Shown here piece after piece: positions 34,282-42,351 of a stretch of DNA of 64,000 bases. The stretch is taken from the NCBI GenBank assembly GCA_016779225.1, contig JADHNZ010000010.1, positions 1 through 64,000 of the forward strand, given 5' to 3'. This stretch comes from Planctomycetota bacterium. GTDB taxonomy: Bacteria > Planctomycetota > UBA1135 > GCA-002686595. Within the stretch, counting starts at the first letter, position 1. Each line of letters begins with the position of its first letter. The translations under genes were made by a program, and so were the position numbers. The notes beneath the pieces are model-generated. The model saw only the letters and a program-made list of their open reading frames with translations. It was not told where the DNA came from and made no database searches.

Positions 34282-35484
34282 CTACATGAAGTTGCGCGTG
34301 TGGAGAGCCGAGAGGGCCGCGGCATCGTCCGCCGTGAAGCCCAGGCGTGCGAGGCGCTTCTGCCGGTCGCGATCCATGTCGGCCTTGAGCTGCCGGACCT
34401 TGGCGTGTCCGGCGCGCAGGGCCTCCGGCTCCCAGGAGCCTGCCGCCAGGAGGACGAGGGCGTCGAACACCTCCTCGTTCAGCCCCGAGGTGTGCTGCAG
34501 GCTGTCGCTACGGCGCTCGATCGCTGCCCTCAGTCGCGGCTGGAGGGTGGGGTCGAGGGCCGCGTGGCGCTCGAGGTGAGCGAGCCCGAACGCCACATGC
34601 CGGGCCTCGTCCTGGGCGGTCATGCGGGCCACCTCGCGGGTGAGTGCATCCGGCGCGTGATCCCTCAAGAACCACAGCAGCGAGAGGAAGCTCCCCTCGC
34701 CCATGACAGAGAGCAGGAACATGGCGAGGGCGAAGTCGGGCTCGTCGAGGAGAGTCTTCAGCGAGGCCTGGCCGCCCACCGTAGACAGGCCGAGCTGGTC
34801 CCGCTTCAGGAGCGCGCGCCGGGTGAAGACCTCCACATGGCGCGCCTCGTCGGCCACCTGGATCGCCAGCAGCTGGACGACCTCCTTGAAGTGGGGGTGG
34901 ACCTGCCCCAGGAAGCGCGCCGGCACCGTCAGCGCCGCGTTCTCGTTCTCGATCAGGTAGGTCATCACCTGAACCACGGCGTCCTCGACCTCCTCCGGGA
35001 GCTCGAACTCGAGGTCCCAGGGCAGGACCGCGTCCGGGTCCCACTGGGCGGCCGCGGCCTGGCGGTAGAGCTGCTCCAGGCTGTCGGCCCACAGCTCGTC
35101 CTTGCGGCTGAGCCGGAACTCGAACGCCGGGGCCCCGGCCTCCACGGAGGCTCCGCGCGCTGCAAGGCCCCAGTGGGCCGGCGGCTCGTCCACGACCTCG
35201 GCGCGCCCGCCGCTCCGCTCAGCCCCGCGCCAGCGTCCCAGCTCGGCGGAGCCGCGCACCAGCACTCCGGCGACCCCGCGTCCTACCCCGCGCTCGAAGC
35301 CGTGCCCCTGCTCGCGGCACCAGGCGGTGAGGTGCAGGGCGAGCTCGGTGGAGGACCCGGTCACCAGCAGCCGCTCCCCGGGGTTCACCTCGCGGAGTGC
35401 ACGCTTCACGAGGAGGTGACCCCCCTCGTCGAAGCGCAGCTCCCCAAGGTCCAGGGACGCGGGCTGCCGAGCCTCTTCCGTCAT
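34282..35484 (-). CDS. TusA-like domain fused to a ferritin-like diiron protein
   Basis: 400 aa from ATG 35484, overlapping the stop of the preceding gene (ATGA). Residues about 10-70 have a TusA/SirA-like fold (LDLGELRFDEGGHLLVKRALREV, then GERLLVTGSSTELALHLTAWCREQGH) but lack the catalytic Cys-Pro motif after the first strand. From about 130 a four-helix diiron bundle shows two E/ExxH sets: ENENAALTVPARFLG with VADEARHVEVF, and MGEGSFLSLLWFL with TAQDEARHVAFG. These are the ligands of carboxylate-bridged diiron oxygenases and related proteins. Probably an oxygen-using enzyme working with the two upstream gene products. The substrate is unknown. Confidence 0.72.
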   Translation of the reverse strand: MTEEARQPASLDLGELRFDEGGHLLVKRALREVNPGERLLVTGSSTELALHLTAWCREQGHGFERGVGRGVAGVLVRGSAELGRWRGAERSGGRAEVVDEPPAHWGLAARGASVEAGAPAFEFRLSRKDELWADSLEQLYRQAAAAQWDPDAVLPWDLEFELPEEVEDAVVQVMTYLIENENAALTVPARFLGQVHPHFKEVVQLLAIQVADEARHVEVFTRRALLKRDQLGLSTVGGQASLKTLLDEPDFALAMFLLSVMGEGSFLSLLWFLRDHAPDALTREVARMTAQDEARHVAFGLAHLERHAALDPTLQPRLRAAIERRSDSLQHTSGLNEEVFDALVLLAAGSWEPEALRAGHAKVRQLKADMDRDRQKRLARLGFTADDAAALSALHTRNFM

Positions 35485-36338
35485 CTGGCCATGCGCGCCA
35501 GCCAGGCGTCCAGGTAGCCGAAGCGGTCCACGGCCTGCTCCAGCTGGGCGTAGCCGCTGACGCGCCCCTCGCGCCACTGCTTCAGGCCCTCGAGGTCCAG
35601 CAGGGGCCGCACCTCGGGGTCGTCGTAGGACATGGCCAGCAGCAGCTCCTTGAAGCGTGCGACCTGCTCGGCCGGAGCATCGTCGAGCACGGTGAAGTTG
35701 CAGTGGTCGAACGCAGGGGTCTGGGTCAGCACCTCGGTCTGGCCGGCGGCAAGCGTCCCCTCACGGGTGAAGCCCAGGTGGTTCGCGTCCAGGATGCACG
35801 CGGCGTCCGCCTTGCCTGCGAGCAGCGCCTTGACCGCGTCCCGCTCGCCGCCGATGTGGTCCCCATGCTTGCCGACCAAGAGATCGTGGCGCTGGACCTC
35901 GAACTCCTCGTGCGGGGTGAGCCCGGACTCGTCCGCCAGGTGGAGCAGGGGGATGAGGGTCGCCTGGGGGGAGTCCCCCGCGCCGACGGCAACGACCTTC
36001 CCGCGCAGGTCTGCGCTGGTCGAGATGCCCGATCCCGCGCGCGTCAGGATTACCGAGGTGAGGTCCTGGTCGCTGTCGCGCATGGCAATCGCCTCGGCCC
36101 GGCGACCTCGCTGGGCACAGACGCGCTCGGTCTCCACCCAGGCCAGCGGAGAGTTCCAGGCCACATCGAGATGCCCCGCGAAGTGGGCCTCCACCTGGCT
36201 CTCGTAGTTCGTGTACAGGATGTAGTCGAACGGCAGTCCGCGGTCCTCGAAGAAGCGCAGGAAGCCGTCCCAGATCGTGACGACCTTGGCGTCGTAGGCC
36301 ACGGCGCCGAGGGTGAAGGGGCGGTCGGGTCGGGACAT
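35481..36338 (-). CDS. PhnD/THI5-like periplasmic-binding-fold protein without signal peptide
   Basis: 285 aa from ATG 36338 with a good Shine-Dalgarno (AGGAG seven bases before). The chain starts MSRPDRPFTLGAVAYDAKVV, so it has no signal peptide or lipobox. The fold blocks are those of phosphonate/THI5-type substrate-binding proteins: FDYILYTNYESQVEAHFAGHLDVAWNSPLAWV, SDQDLTSVILTRAGSGI, LRGKVVAVGAGDSPQATLIPLLHL and ALLAGKADAACILDANH. No permease or ATPase gene is near. A cytoplasmic binding-fold protein may be an enzyme, as in MqnA/MqnD of menaquinone synthesis or yeast Thi5, or a carrier for a neighbouring flavoprotein. Confidence 0.75.
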   Translation of the reverse strand: MSRPDRPFTLGAVAYDAKVVTIWDGFLRFFEDRGLPFDYILYTNYESQVEAHFAGHLDVAWNSPLAWVETERVCAQRGRRAEAIAMRDSDQDLTSVILTRAGSGISTSADLRGKVVAVGAGDSPQATLIPLLHLADESGLTPHEEFEVQRHDLLVGKHGDHIGGERDAVKALLAGKADAACILDANHLGFTREGTLAAGQTEVLTQTPAFDHCNFTVLDDAPAEQVARFKELLLAMSYDDPEVRPLLDLEGLKQWREGRVSGYAQLEQAVDRFGYLDAWLARMAR

Positions 36339-36352
36339 GGGGAGCTCCTGGA

Positions 36353-37471
36353 TCAGAACAGGTCGAGGCCGCAGAGGGCCTTTCCAATGAAGTCGTACAG
36401 CTGGTCGGTCGTGGGGGCCATGACGGTCCCCGCGCGCCCGTCGCGGAAGCGGCGCTCGACACCGACCTCCTTGCGGAACGCCATGCCACCGCAGACCCGC
36501 ATGGCGAGGTCCAGGACCTGCGTCGCGGTCTCCCCCACGGCGGCCTTGCTCTCGAGTACCCGCAGGACAGCATCCGGGCGTCCGGCGGCGAGAGCCGCGC
36601 CGGTGTCCTCCACCAGCAGGCGGGCCTGGTCCGTGGCGATGCGCATGCGCGCCACATAGGCGCGGATCGTGGGCAGCTCGGCCAGGGAGGTGCCCAGGTG
36701 CTCGTAGCGCTTGCCGGAGACGTGCTCGATCGTCTTCTGGACAGCGCCCTCCATCAGCCCCAGATTCACCGCGCTGATGCACAGGTTGAACATGGGCAGG
36801 ACGGTCCCCAGCATCAGGTCCATGCCGGCGCCGTCCTCGCCCAGGCGATTGCTGGCGGGGATCCGCGCCCCGTCCGCGTGCACGGGCACGGAGCCGTTGC
36901 CACGCAGGCCGATCGCGTCGAACTCGCCCTGGCACTCGAGCCCGGCGGTCTCGCGAGGAACGAGCCAGAGCGTGCTCGGGGCTTCGCCCGCGGTCGGCTT
37001 GCTTGACCACACATAGGAGTCCACCTGGCGGGCCGCGGTGACCCAGCTCTTGCGGGCGTCGAGGCGGATCTGGTCGCCCTCAGGGGTCGCCGTGCCAAGG
37101 GGGGCCCAGAAGTGGCTACGAGAGCCGGCCTCGGAGAAGGCCAGGGTCGTGAGGTGGCGCCCCTCGGCAATGGCACGGCGTGTGGCCTCGTCGCCGCACT
37201 GCTCGATCACGACGGTGGCCGCATAGTGCATGCAGGTGATCATGGCGGACGAGCCGCACTCGCGCGCGATGCGCTCGACCACGCCCGCGGCCTCTGCGTG
37301 GCCCCTGCCTTGGCCGCCCACCTCAGGCGAGCTGATCAGGCCCAGGAGGCCGGAGGAGCGGATGGCGTCGAGGGTCTCCGCGGGGTACCGGCTGGCGGAG
37401 TCCACCTCCGGAGCGTGGGAGGCGGCGGTGCTCGAGGCGATCTCGCCGGCGAGGGTGATGGGGTCGGTCAT
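36353..37471 (-). CDS. Acyl-CoA dehydrogenase-like flavoprotein lacking the usual catalytic glutamate
   Basis: 372 aa from ATG 37471. The N-terminal helices (ETLDAIRSSGLLGLISSPEVGGQG), FAD-binding middle (LTTLAFSEAGSRSHFW, RKSWVTAARQVDSYVW) and C-terminal bundle (LEDTG-type region, RVCGGMAFRKEVGVERRFRDGRAG) are those of the acyl-CoA dehydrogenase superfamily. The segment where short-chain dehydrogenases carry the catalytic Glu (EGTSE) reads MAPTTDQLYDFIGKAL instead. That loss is seen in flavin monooxygenases of this fold (DszC/SfnB-like) and in other non-dehydrogenase members. It starts a three-gene operon with 14 bp before the binding-fold gene. Confidence 0.8.
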   Translation of the reverse strand: MTDPITLAGEIASSTAASHAPEVDSASRYPAETLDAIRSSGLLGLISSPEVGGQGRGHAEAAGVVERIARECGSSAMITCMHYAATVVIEQCGDEATRRAIAEGRHLTTLAFSEAGSRSHFWAPLGTATPEGDQIRLDARKSWVTAARQVDSYVWSSKPTAGEAPSTLWLVPRETAGLECQGEFDAIGLRGNGSVPVHADGARIPASNRLGEDGAGMDLMLGTVLPMFNLCISAVNLGLMEGAVQKTIEHVSGKRYEHLGTSLAELPTIRAYVARMRIATDQARLLVEDTGAALAAGRPDAVLRVLESKAAVGETATQVLDLAMRVCGGMAFRKEVGVERRFRDGRAGTVMAPTTDQLYDFIGKALCGLDLF

Positions 37472-37663
37472 CAGGTGTGCAAGGGGGCTCGGCGCGTGGC
37501 CGGTCCCCACACCTGGGGGCCGCCTCACGCGCGGTGGGGATGGAGGTCCGGGCACGCCGGACCGAAGGTCATGGCTCAGGGGAACGGGCGCATGGCGGCA
37601 GGATCGTCTCGAAGGGCCGAAGGCCTGTCAAGGCGGTGGGAGGAGCGGGCTGTTCAGGATTCG

Positions 37664-38926
37664 TCAGCCGTCGACCGCGGCGGAATCGGCGGGCTGGATT
37701 GCGAGGTCGAGCCGAGGCGGAAGGGCCTCCTCGGGCTCCGCTGCGAACAGCGGGCTCGGCTTGAAGCCTGCGGCCTTTGCCAGCAGCACTCCGGGGAAGC
37801 TCTGGGTGCGCGTGTTCCACTCCGTCACCGAGTCGTTGAAGTGGCGGCGCGCGTGCGCCAGCTTCTCCTCGAGGGCCCACAGGCGGCCGTGGAGGTCGAG
37901 GTAGAGCTCGCTGCTGGAGAGCTCGGGGACGCTCTCGTGCAGCAGGAGGACGCGCCGGACCGTCGCCTGGGCCTGCTCCTCCCCGGCGATCCGCTCCGCG
38001 AGCCCCTGCTGGCTGCGGATCCGCGTCAGGTCCTCCAGCAGGTCCCGCTCGTGGGCGGCCGCTCCCTTGACCACCGTCACGAGGTTGGGGACGAGGTCGG
38101 CGCGCATGGTGAGCTCGATCTCGACCTGCCGCTGGGCCTCCCGCACCTGGTGCCGGAGTCGGATGAAGCGGTTGTAGGAGAGCAGGGTCCACTGGAGGGT
38201 GAGCACCCCGAATCCGACGAGGCCAGGCAGCGCCCAGTCCTCGGGTTCCTGCACCTCGGTGCCGACGGCGACCGCTGCCGTGCCCGCGAGCGCAGGCAGG
38301 AGCAGGGCGAACGCGAAGATCCAGATCTCCTTGCTCTCGGCCCTCGCGACGCGCTGGTCGCGGTCCTTGAAGGTCACCAGGAGGGGCACCTCCTCGAGCG
38401 GCCCGAAGTCGCCCGCTTCCCGCCGGACCCCGAGCACGCTCACGGTTCGCCCGGGCTCCAGGACCGATGCCGAGTGGCGCCGGCGCGAGCCCTGGTAGTC
38501 GGTTCCGAGGGAGGTCCAGGCCTCGTTCTCGCCCTCCCTCAAGGCGACCTGGATCGTGTCGCCGTCGTCCAGAACGAAGTCCCGGCACTCGTCCTCGGAG
38601 TGGACCGTGGCCCAGTAGGTCTCGGTGCGCGTGCGCCCCTTGGAGTCCCGGACGGTGCGGGTCTTCTTGTCCTCGATGCGGTACGAGAAGGCGATGCACT
38701 CCGCGTCGAACCACGGACAGACAAGAGGGTCCTCCAGCAGCGCGCGGCCGCGCAGCCATGCGTCGTCATGGGTGGACAGGGCGCGCACCGGCAGCTCGGG
38801 CGCGCGGCTCAGGATGTAGGTCCTGCGGTCCTGGCGGCCGAGCCAGGTTGCGAGCCCCCAGCCCGCGAGGATCCCGACGAGCGCGATCAGCAGCCCGAGC
38901 TGCGTGGGGGTGAGAGCGGCCAGCAT
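37664..38926 (-). CDS. GIDE-LemA membrane fusion protein
   Basis: 420 aa. An N-terminal helix (LGLLIALVGILAGWGLATWL) is followed by a GIDE-type domain, as in mitochondrial MUL1 without the RING: TYILSRAPELPVRALSTHDDAWLRGRAL, CPWFDAECIAFSYRIEDKKTR, WTSLGTDYQGSRRR and GVRREAGDFGPLEEVPLLVTF. Two further helices lie near 205-260. The C-terminal third is a LemA helical domain (RFIRLRHQVREAQRQVEIELTMRADLVPNLVTVVKG, then RRHFNDSVTEWNTRTQSFPGVLLA). Lies 30 bp behind a stand-alone LemA gene. GIDE and LemA domains are known to co-occur in bacteria; the function is open, perhaps membrane quality control. Confidence 0.8.
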   Translation of the reverse strand: MLAALTPTQLGLLIALVGILAGWGLATWLGRQDRRTYILSRAPELPVRALSTHDDAWLRGRALLEDPLVCPWFDAECIAFSYRIEDKKTRTVRDSKGRTRTETYWATVHSEDECRDFVLDDGDTIQVALREGENEAWTSLGTDYQGSRRRHSASVLEPGRTVSVLGVRREAGDFGPLEEVPLLVTFKDRDQRVARAESKEIWIFAFALLLPALAGTAAVAVGTEVQEPEDWALPGLVGFGVLTLQWTLLSYNRFIRLRHQVREAQRQVEIELTMRADLVPNLVTVVKGAAAHERDLLEDLTRIRSQQGLAERIAGEEQAQATVRRVLLLHESVPELSSSELYLDLHGRLWALEEKLAHARRHFNDSVTEWNTRTQSFPGVLLAKAAGFKPSPLFAAEPEEALPPRLDLAIQPADSAAVDG

Positions 38927-38956
38927 GGAGAGGGGCGGGCGGAGCCGCCTCCGGGA

Positions 38957-39550
38957 TCAGAAGCTGACCTTCGGAGCCTCGCGCTGCTCGGGGCGCTCGA
39001 GCTCGAAGAGGGTGGCGGCCTCGAACCCGAAGGAGCCCGCGATCAGGACCGAGGGGAAGGTCTCGCGCGCGGTGTTGTAGGCGGTCACCGCGTTGTTGAA
39101 GGCCTGACGCGCGAAGCCCACCTGGTTCTCGGTGTTGGTGAGCTCCTCCTGCAGCTTCAGCATGTTCTGGTTGGCCTTCAGGTCCGGGTAGGCCTCGGAC
39201 ACCGCGAACAGGCGCCCGAGGGCCGCGCCCATCCCAGCCTCGGCGGACTGCAGCGCGGCCATGGCGGCCGGGTCTCCGGGGGCGGCGGCCGCCGCGGAGA
39301 CCGCGCCGCTCGCGATCTGGCGCGCGGCAACGACGGCCTCGAGAGTCTCACGCTCGTGCTTCAAGTAGCCCTTCGCGGTCTCGACCAGGTTGGGGATCAG
39401 GTCGTAGCGCCGCTTCAGCTGCACCTCGATCTGCGCGAACGCGTTCTTGAAGCCGTTGCGCTTCGAGACGAGGCCGTTGTAGGCGGCGATGACCCAGAGG
39501 AGGACGAGGGCGGCCAGCCCGAGGGCGACCATGGAGCCGGGTGAGAGCAT
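38957..39550 (-). CDS. LemA family protein
   Basis: 197 aa from ATG 39550 (MLSPGSMVALGLAALVLLWV); the frame to 39598 adds 16 residues without an export feature. One N-terminal membrane helix, then the LemA four-helix bundle: YNGLVSKRNGFKNAFAQIEVQLKRRYDLIPNLVETAKGYLKHE, LQEELTNTENQVGFARQAFNNAVTAYNTARETFPSVLIA. Full family length. First gene of a LemA/GIDE-LemA pair on the minus strand; both products share the bundle and may assemble together. Molecular role of LemA proteins is unknown. Confidence 0.88.
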   Translation of the reverse strand: MLSPGSMVALGLAALVLLWVIAAYNGLVSKRNGFKNAFAQIEVQLKRRYDLIPNLVETAKGYLKHERETLEAVVAARQIASGAVSAAAAAPGDPAAMAALQSAEAGMGAALGRLFAVSEAYPDLKANQNMLKLQEELTNTENQVGFARQAFNNAVTAYNTARETFPSVLIAGSFGFEAATLFELERPEQREAPKVSF

Positions 39551-39652
39551 GAACCCATCCTGGGTCCTTGGCACGGTCGGGGTCAAACTCAGCGTCAAGC
39601 GCTGCGGGACAAGGGCCTCTCCCTGGCCAAGGGGCCCATGCCGTGGCGGCCG

Positions 39653-40666
39653 TCAGCCGTCCTCGCTCTTGGGCCTGGCGAGCAGGGAGACCATGGCCTC
39701 CCCAAGCTCGCGGCCGACCTCCATGTAGGTCTCGGCGTTGTGGTTGTAGTGGTAGCCACGGCCGTTGGGGGAGACCTCCTTCTCTCGCCACCAGGGGCGC
39801 GCGTCGATGCAGCGGACATTGTCCGCGAACTCGGGGTACTTCCCGCTGCGTCCATCCACGGCGAGCTGGGCCTGCGCGATCTGCAGGCCGGGGCCGGCAA
39901 GGGCCTCCCCCCCGAAGGCGATCGTCGCGAGTACGAAGCCGGCATTCGGGGCCTCGAAGTCCCTGCGGAGGCTCTTGATGAGGTGCACCAGGTTCTGCTC
40001 GTAGCGGCTCGCGAGGGCCGGATTCTGGTCCTTGTGCCCCTGCCACCAGACGAAGCCCGCGATCTCGTAGCCCTGGCCCTCGTAGCCAGGCATGTGCTTC
40101 TCGAGCTCGGCCAGGACCTGCTTCGCGTTGGCGGTGTCGTCGTCGTACTGCTTGCCCGCGTACCAGTTGATGGGGACCGGCTCGGTGCCCTTCTCCCAGG
40201 AGTTCGGGGACTGCTTGTAGCCCGCCCAGATGCGCCCCTCGTGCTCGAAGGACTCCGACCCCGGAGGCAGCAGGTCCCACCCGAGGCTACGGTTGCCGAT
40301 GCAGGCCTTGAGGAGCAGGACCGGAGCCTCGGTGGCGTCTCCGACGAGGTGACCGAAGGGCAGCTCCACTCCGACCAGCCGATCCTTGACGGTCAGGGGG
40401 AAGTTGCGGTGGTTGACCGTGGTCTGCACATAGTGGACATCGTCACGGACGGCCCAGCCGCCCTCGTCGTCGAGGAGCCACGGGTACCTGCCCTGCTCAT
40501 GCACCAGGTTCAGCAGGGTCCCCTGCGTCTCCTGCGGTCCAACCTGGCCATAGCCGAGCATGTTCGACTGACCGAGGAAGATGTAGACCTGGACCTTGGG
40601 CGGAGCCGGCGCCTCTGGCTTGGGCGAGAGCAGGCCCAGCAGGGGGGCGAGGAGGAGCAGCTTCAT
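39653..40666 (-). CDS. Exported sialate O-acetylesterase-like SGNH hydrolase
   Basis: 337 aa with signal peptide MKLLLLAPLLGLLSP. The SGNH nucleophile motif VYIFLGQSNMLG lies near residue 27. Other blocks: GHLVGDATEAPVLLLKACIGNRSLGWDLLPPGS, YEIAGFVWWQGHKDQNPALASRYEQNL and YHYNHNAETYMEVGRELGEAM, the last giving the active-site histidine. These match the third domain of the 920-aa protein at 12254-15016 nearly block for block, so the two are paralogues. Predicted to remove O-acetyl groups from sialic acids or other acetylated sugars. Confidence 0.85.
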   Translation of the reverse strand: MKLLLLAPLLGLLSPKPEAPAPPKVQVYIFLGQSNMLGYGQVGPQETQGTLLNLVHEQGRYPWLLDDEGGWAVRDDVHYVQTTVNHRNFPLTVKDRLVGVELPFGHLVGDATEAPVLLLKACIGNRSLGWDLLPPGSESFEHEGRIWAGYKQSPNSWEKGTEPVPINWYAGKQYDDDTANAKQVLAELEKHMPGYEGQGYEIAGFVWWQGHKDQNPALASRYEQNLVHLIKSLRRDFEAPNAGFVLATIAFGGEALAGPGLQIAQAQLAVDGRSGKYPEFADNVRCIDARPWWREKEVSPNGRGYHYNHNAETYMEVGRELGEAMVSLLARPKSEDG

Positions 40667-41226
40667 TCCGCGACTCTAGGGGGCCTGCTCCGTCTGGTCC
40701 CCGCGGATCGGGCAGACGCCCTGAGCCGCGGGCTGGTGGCGCCTCATGCCCGTGGCGGAGCCCGGACCCGCTCGGTAACGGGGGGTCAGGAGAGACCTTG
40801 CAAAAGCTTCCACATGGAGAGGAGCTTGCGCAAGCCGTTCATGATCCCAAGCTTGCACCAGTCGGAGCCCTCGCTGCCAAGATCGCGCTTGCCTAACAGG
40901 ACGCTGACTGACTAGTCTCCCTCCTCGCGCTCCCGCGCACCTTGCGAGGATCGGGGAGGCGAGACAGTTCCGGGGTCCTGTTGGAGGGGCAAGCGCCGGA
41001 TTCGAGGGGACCCCCGCCGTGGACGCTCGCGTCGCGGCGTCGCCTTCGACTTCTGGCGATTCAGCTCCAGCGGACCTCTTGGCGGCCCTTGGGTTCGGAT
41101 TGGGCTCGGAGGGTCACTTCCAGGATCGCTCCCTCGAACGGGATGGGGAGAGGGTGCGTCCGCAGTTGATGAAAACTCCCCGGGAGGGGGAGCAGGCGGG
41201 GGGTGTATCCCCGCCGTACGCACGAG
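40667..41226. other. Gene-poor interval of about 560 bp
   Basis: No coding frame with a recognisable domain. The stretch 40780-40920 is visibly less G+C-rich. It contains the perfect palindrome GCTTGCGCAAGC (40824-40835) and further GCTTGC copies at 40851 and 40887. No tRNA arms or attachment-site duplication could be made out. The part after 41120 leads into the next gene and holds a purine-rich run (about 41179-41199) that could be a ribosome site for a GTG start at 41203. The minus-strand open frame crossing this region is judged a shadow. Confidence 0.45.
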
Positions 41227-42264
41227 ATGACGACGATCGACACGATGATTCGCCCGCTTGACTTGCCCCGCGCTTGGGATGGGACTCTCGACGGGCTCGG
41301 CGAGCACAGGGCCCGTGAAATGCAGGAGCGGTGGGCGCGGGTCGCTCTGCGAGAGCGCTCGGCCTTCCGTGCGAACGCAGCCCTGCGGGTCGGCCGTGAG
41401 GACCTCTCCTGGCGCACTGTTGGCGGCACGGCGGTGGAGCTGACGGTGCGAGTTCACAACGACACTGAGGCACCCACTCGTCCGACCTGGATGAAGGTCA
41501 ACGCAGCACCGTTCGGCGTCTTCGTCGAGTCGTACCCGCTGCGTCGCATTCCCGTCCCGGCGGTTGCGCCGGGTCGGTCCATCGAGGTCCAGGGGATCTT
41601 CGAGCGCTCCGAGCTCCCCGTGAGCCTCTGGGGGCAGAGCATGTCCGGATGGGACTCGCGTGTCGATGAGGGGAAGAGCCGCGCCCCTTGGTATGGATCC
41701 TCGCTGGCGACGCTTCTCAAGGCGCTTCGCGCCCGACGCGGAGGCTCCAGCAGCGTGCGTGTGCCCGAGACTTCCACCGCCAGGCTGGCCGAGCTCCAGG
41801 GAGCTGTGTTCTGGGCCGGTAACTTTGACATCCGCATGGACCGAGCCGTGGCCGAGCGTCACCGGAGCGTGCTCCCGCAGCTCGTTCATGGCCGCCTTGC
41901 GGGAGCCCGGTTCCTCGTGGGGCGGGGGAGTGGGTCGCTGCAGAGTCCCGTGTACTCCTTCCAGCTCCTGCAGCCCGAAGGGGGGAGCCTCGAGGCGCGC
42001 CTCGTGCTCGGCTCGAGTGGCGTCCCGTCGCTTGGAGTTGTCTCCCGCCAGGCTGTCGAGCGCCTTCCGCAGGTCCCCTGGGGTGTACCCGTCTCCGTGG
42101 ATCAGCCCGAGGTCTTCCTGTTCGTGGAGTCGCGGGGGCAGCAGGCCCCGAGCGGCGTGGCCGTGGAGGTGACCGAGATCGCCTCCGGACGCTGTGCTCG
42201 AGTCGAGTTCGAGTTCACGACGCGGGCAGACCTGTGGCGTCTCCACAGGAGGAGCGTGGACTAG
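41227..42264 (+). CDS. Hypothetical protein, no recognised family
   Basis: 345 aa from ATG 41227; GTG 41203 would add eight residues and has the better purine-rich upstream sequence. No signal peptide or membrane helix. Residues about 60-115 look like a beta-strand-rich region (VELTVRVHNDTEAP, AAPFGVFVESYPLRRIPV, APGRSIEVQGIFERSEL), and about 205-330 form another (GSLQSPVYSFQLLQPEGGSLEARLVLGSSG, VSVDQPEVFLFVESRG). Codon use is slightly less G+C-biased than in neighbouring genes. It is flanked by a gene-poor interval upstream and a strong terminator downstream, so it is probably a single-gene unit and possibly acquired. Confidence 0.5.
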   Translation: MTTIDTMIRPLDLPRAWDGTLDGLGEHRAREMQERWARVALRERSAFRANAALRVGREDLSWRTVGGTAVELTVRVHNDTEAPTRPTWMKVNAAPFGVFVESYPLRRIPVPAVAPGRSIEVQGIFERSELPVSLWGQSMSGWDSRVDEGKSRAPWYGSSLATLLKALRARRGGSSSVRVPETSTARLAELQGAVFWAGNFDIRMDRAVAERHRSVLPQLVHGRLAGARFLVGRGSGSLQSPVYSFQLLQPEGGSLEARLVLGSSGVPSLGVVSRQAVERLPQVPWGVPVSVDQPEVFLFVESRGQQAPSGVAVEVTEIASGRCARVEFEFTTRADLWRLHRRSVD

Positions 42265-42323
42265 GGCCACAGGGCCGGCACCCGCGGCTGCTTGATCGGC
42301 GCGTCACGCCCGCCGGACACGCT

Positions 42324-42351
42324 GGCGGCCAGCCCGATGGGGCTGGCCGCC
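42324..42351 (+). terminator. Strong 12-bp GC hairpin
   Basis: GGCGGCCAGCCC (42324-42335), loop GATG, GGGCTGGCCGCC (42340-42351): a perfect 12-bp stem 60 bp after the hypothetical gene's TAG and 125 bp before the oxidoreductase start. No T-tract, but this is the longest perfect stem in the window and very likely a terminator for the upstream gene. Confidence 0.7.

Noticed and set aside
35481-36338. An ABC uptake system for phosphonate
   Set aside because: No permease or ATPase gene adjoins, and the binding-fold protein lacks a signal peptide.
37112-39544. An 810-codon plus-strand open frame
   Set aside because: Antisense to the acyl-CoA dehydrogenase-like, GIDE-LemA and LemA genes; compositionally typical of a shadow frame.
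40912-42270. A 452-codon minus-strand frame as alternative to the plus-strand orphan gene
   Set aside because: Rich in His/Pro/Arg with no strand or helix pattern; the plus frame has a more protein-like composition and is followed by a strong terminator in its own direction.
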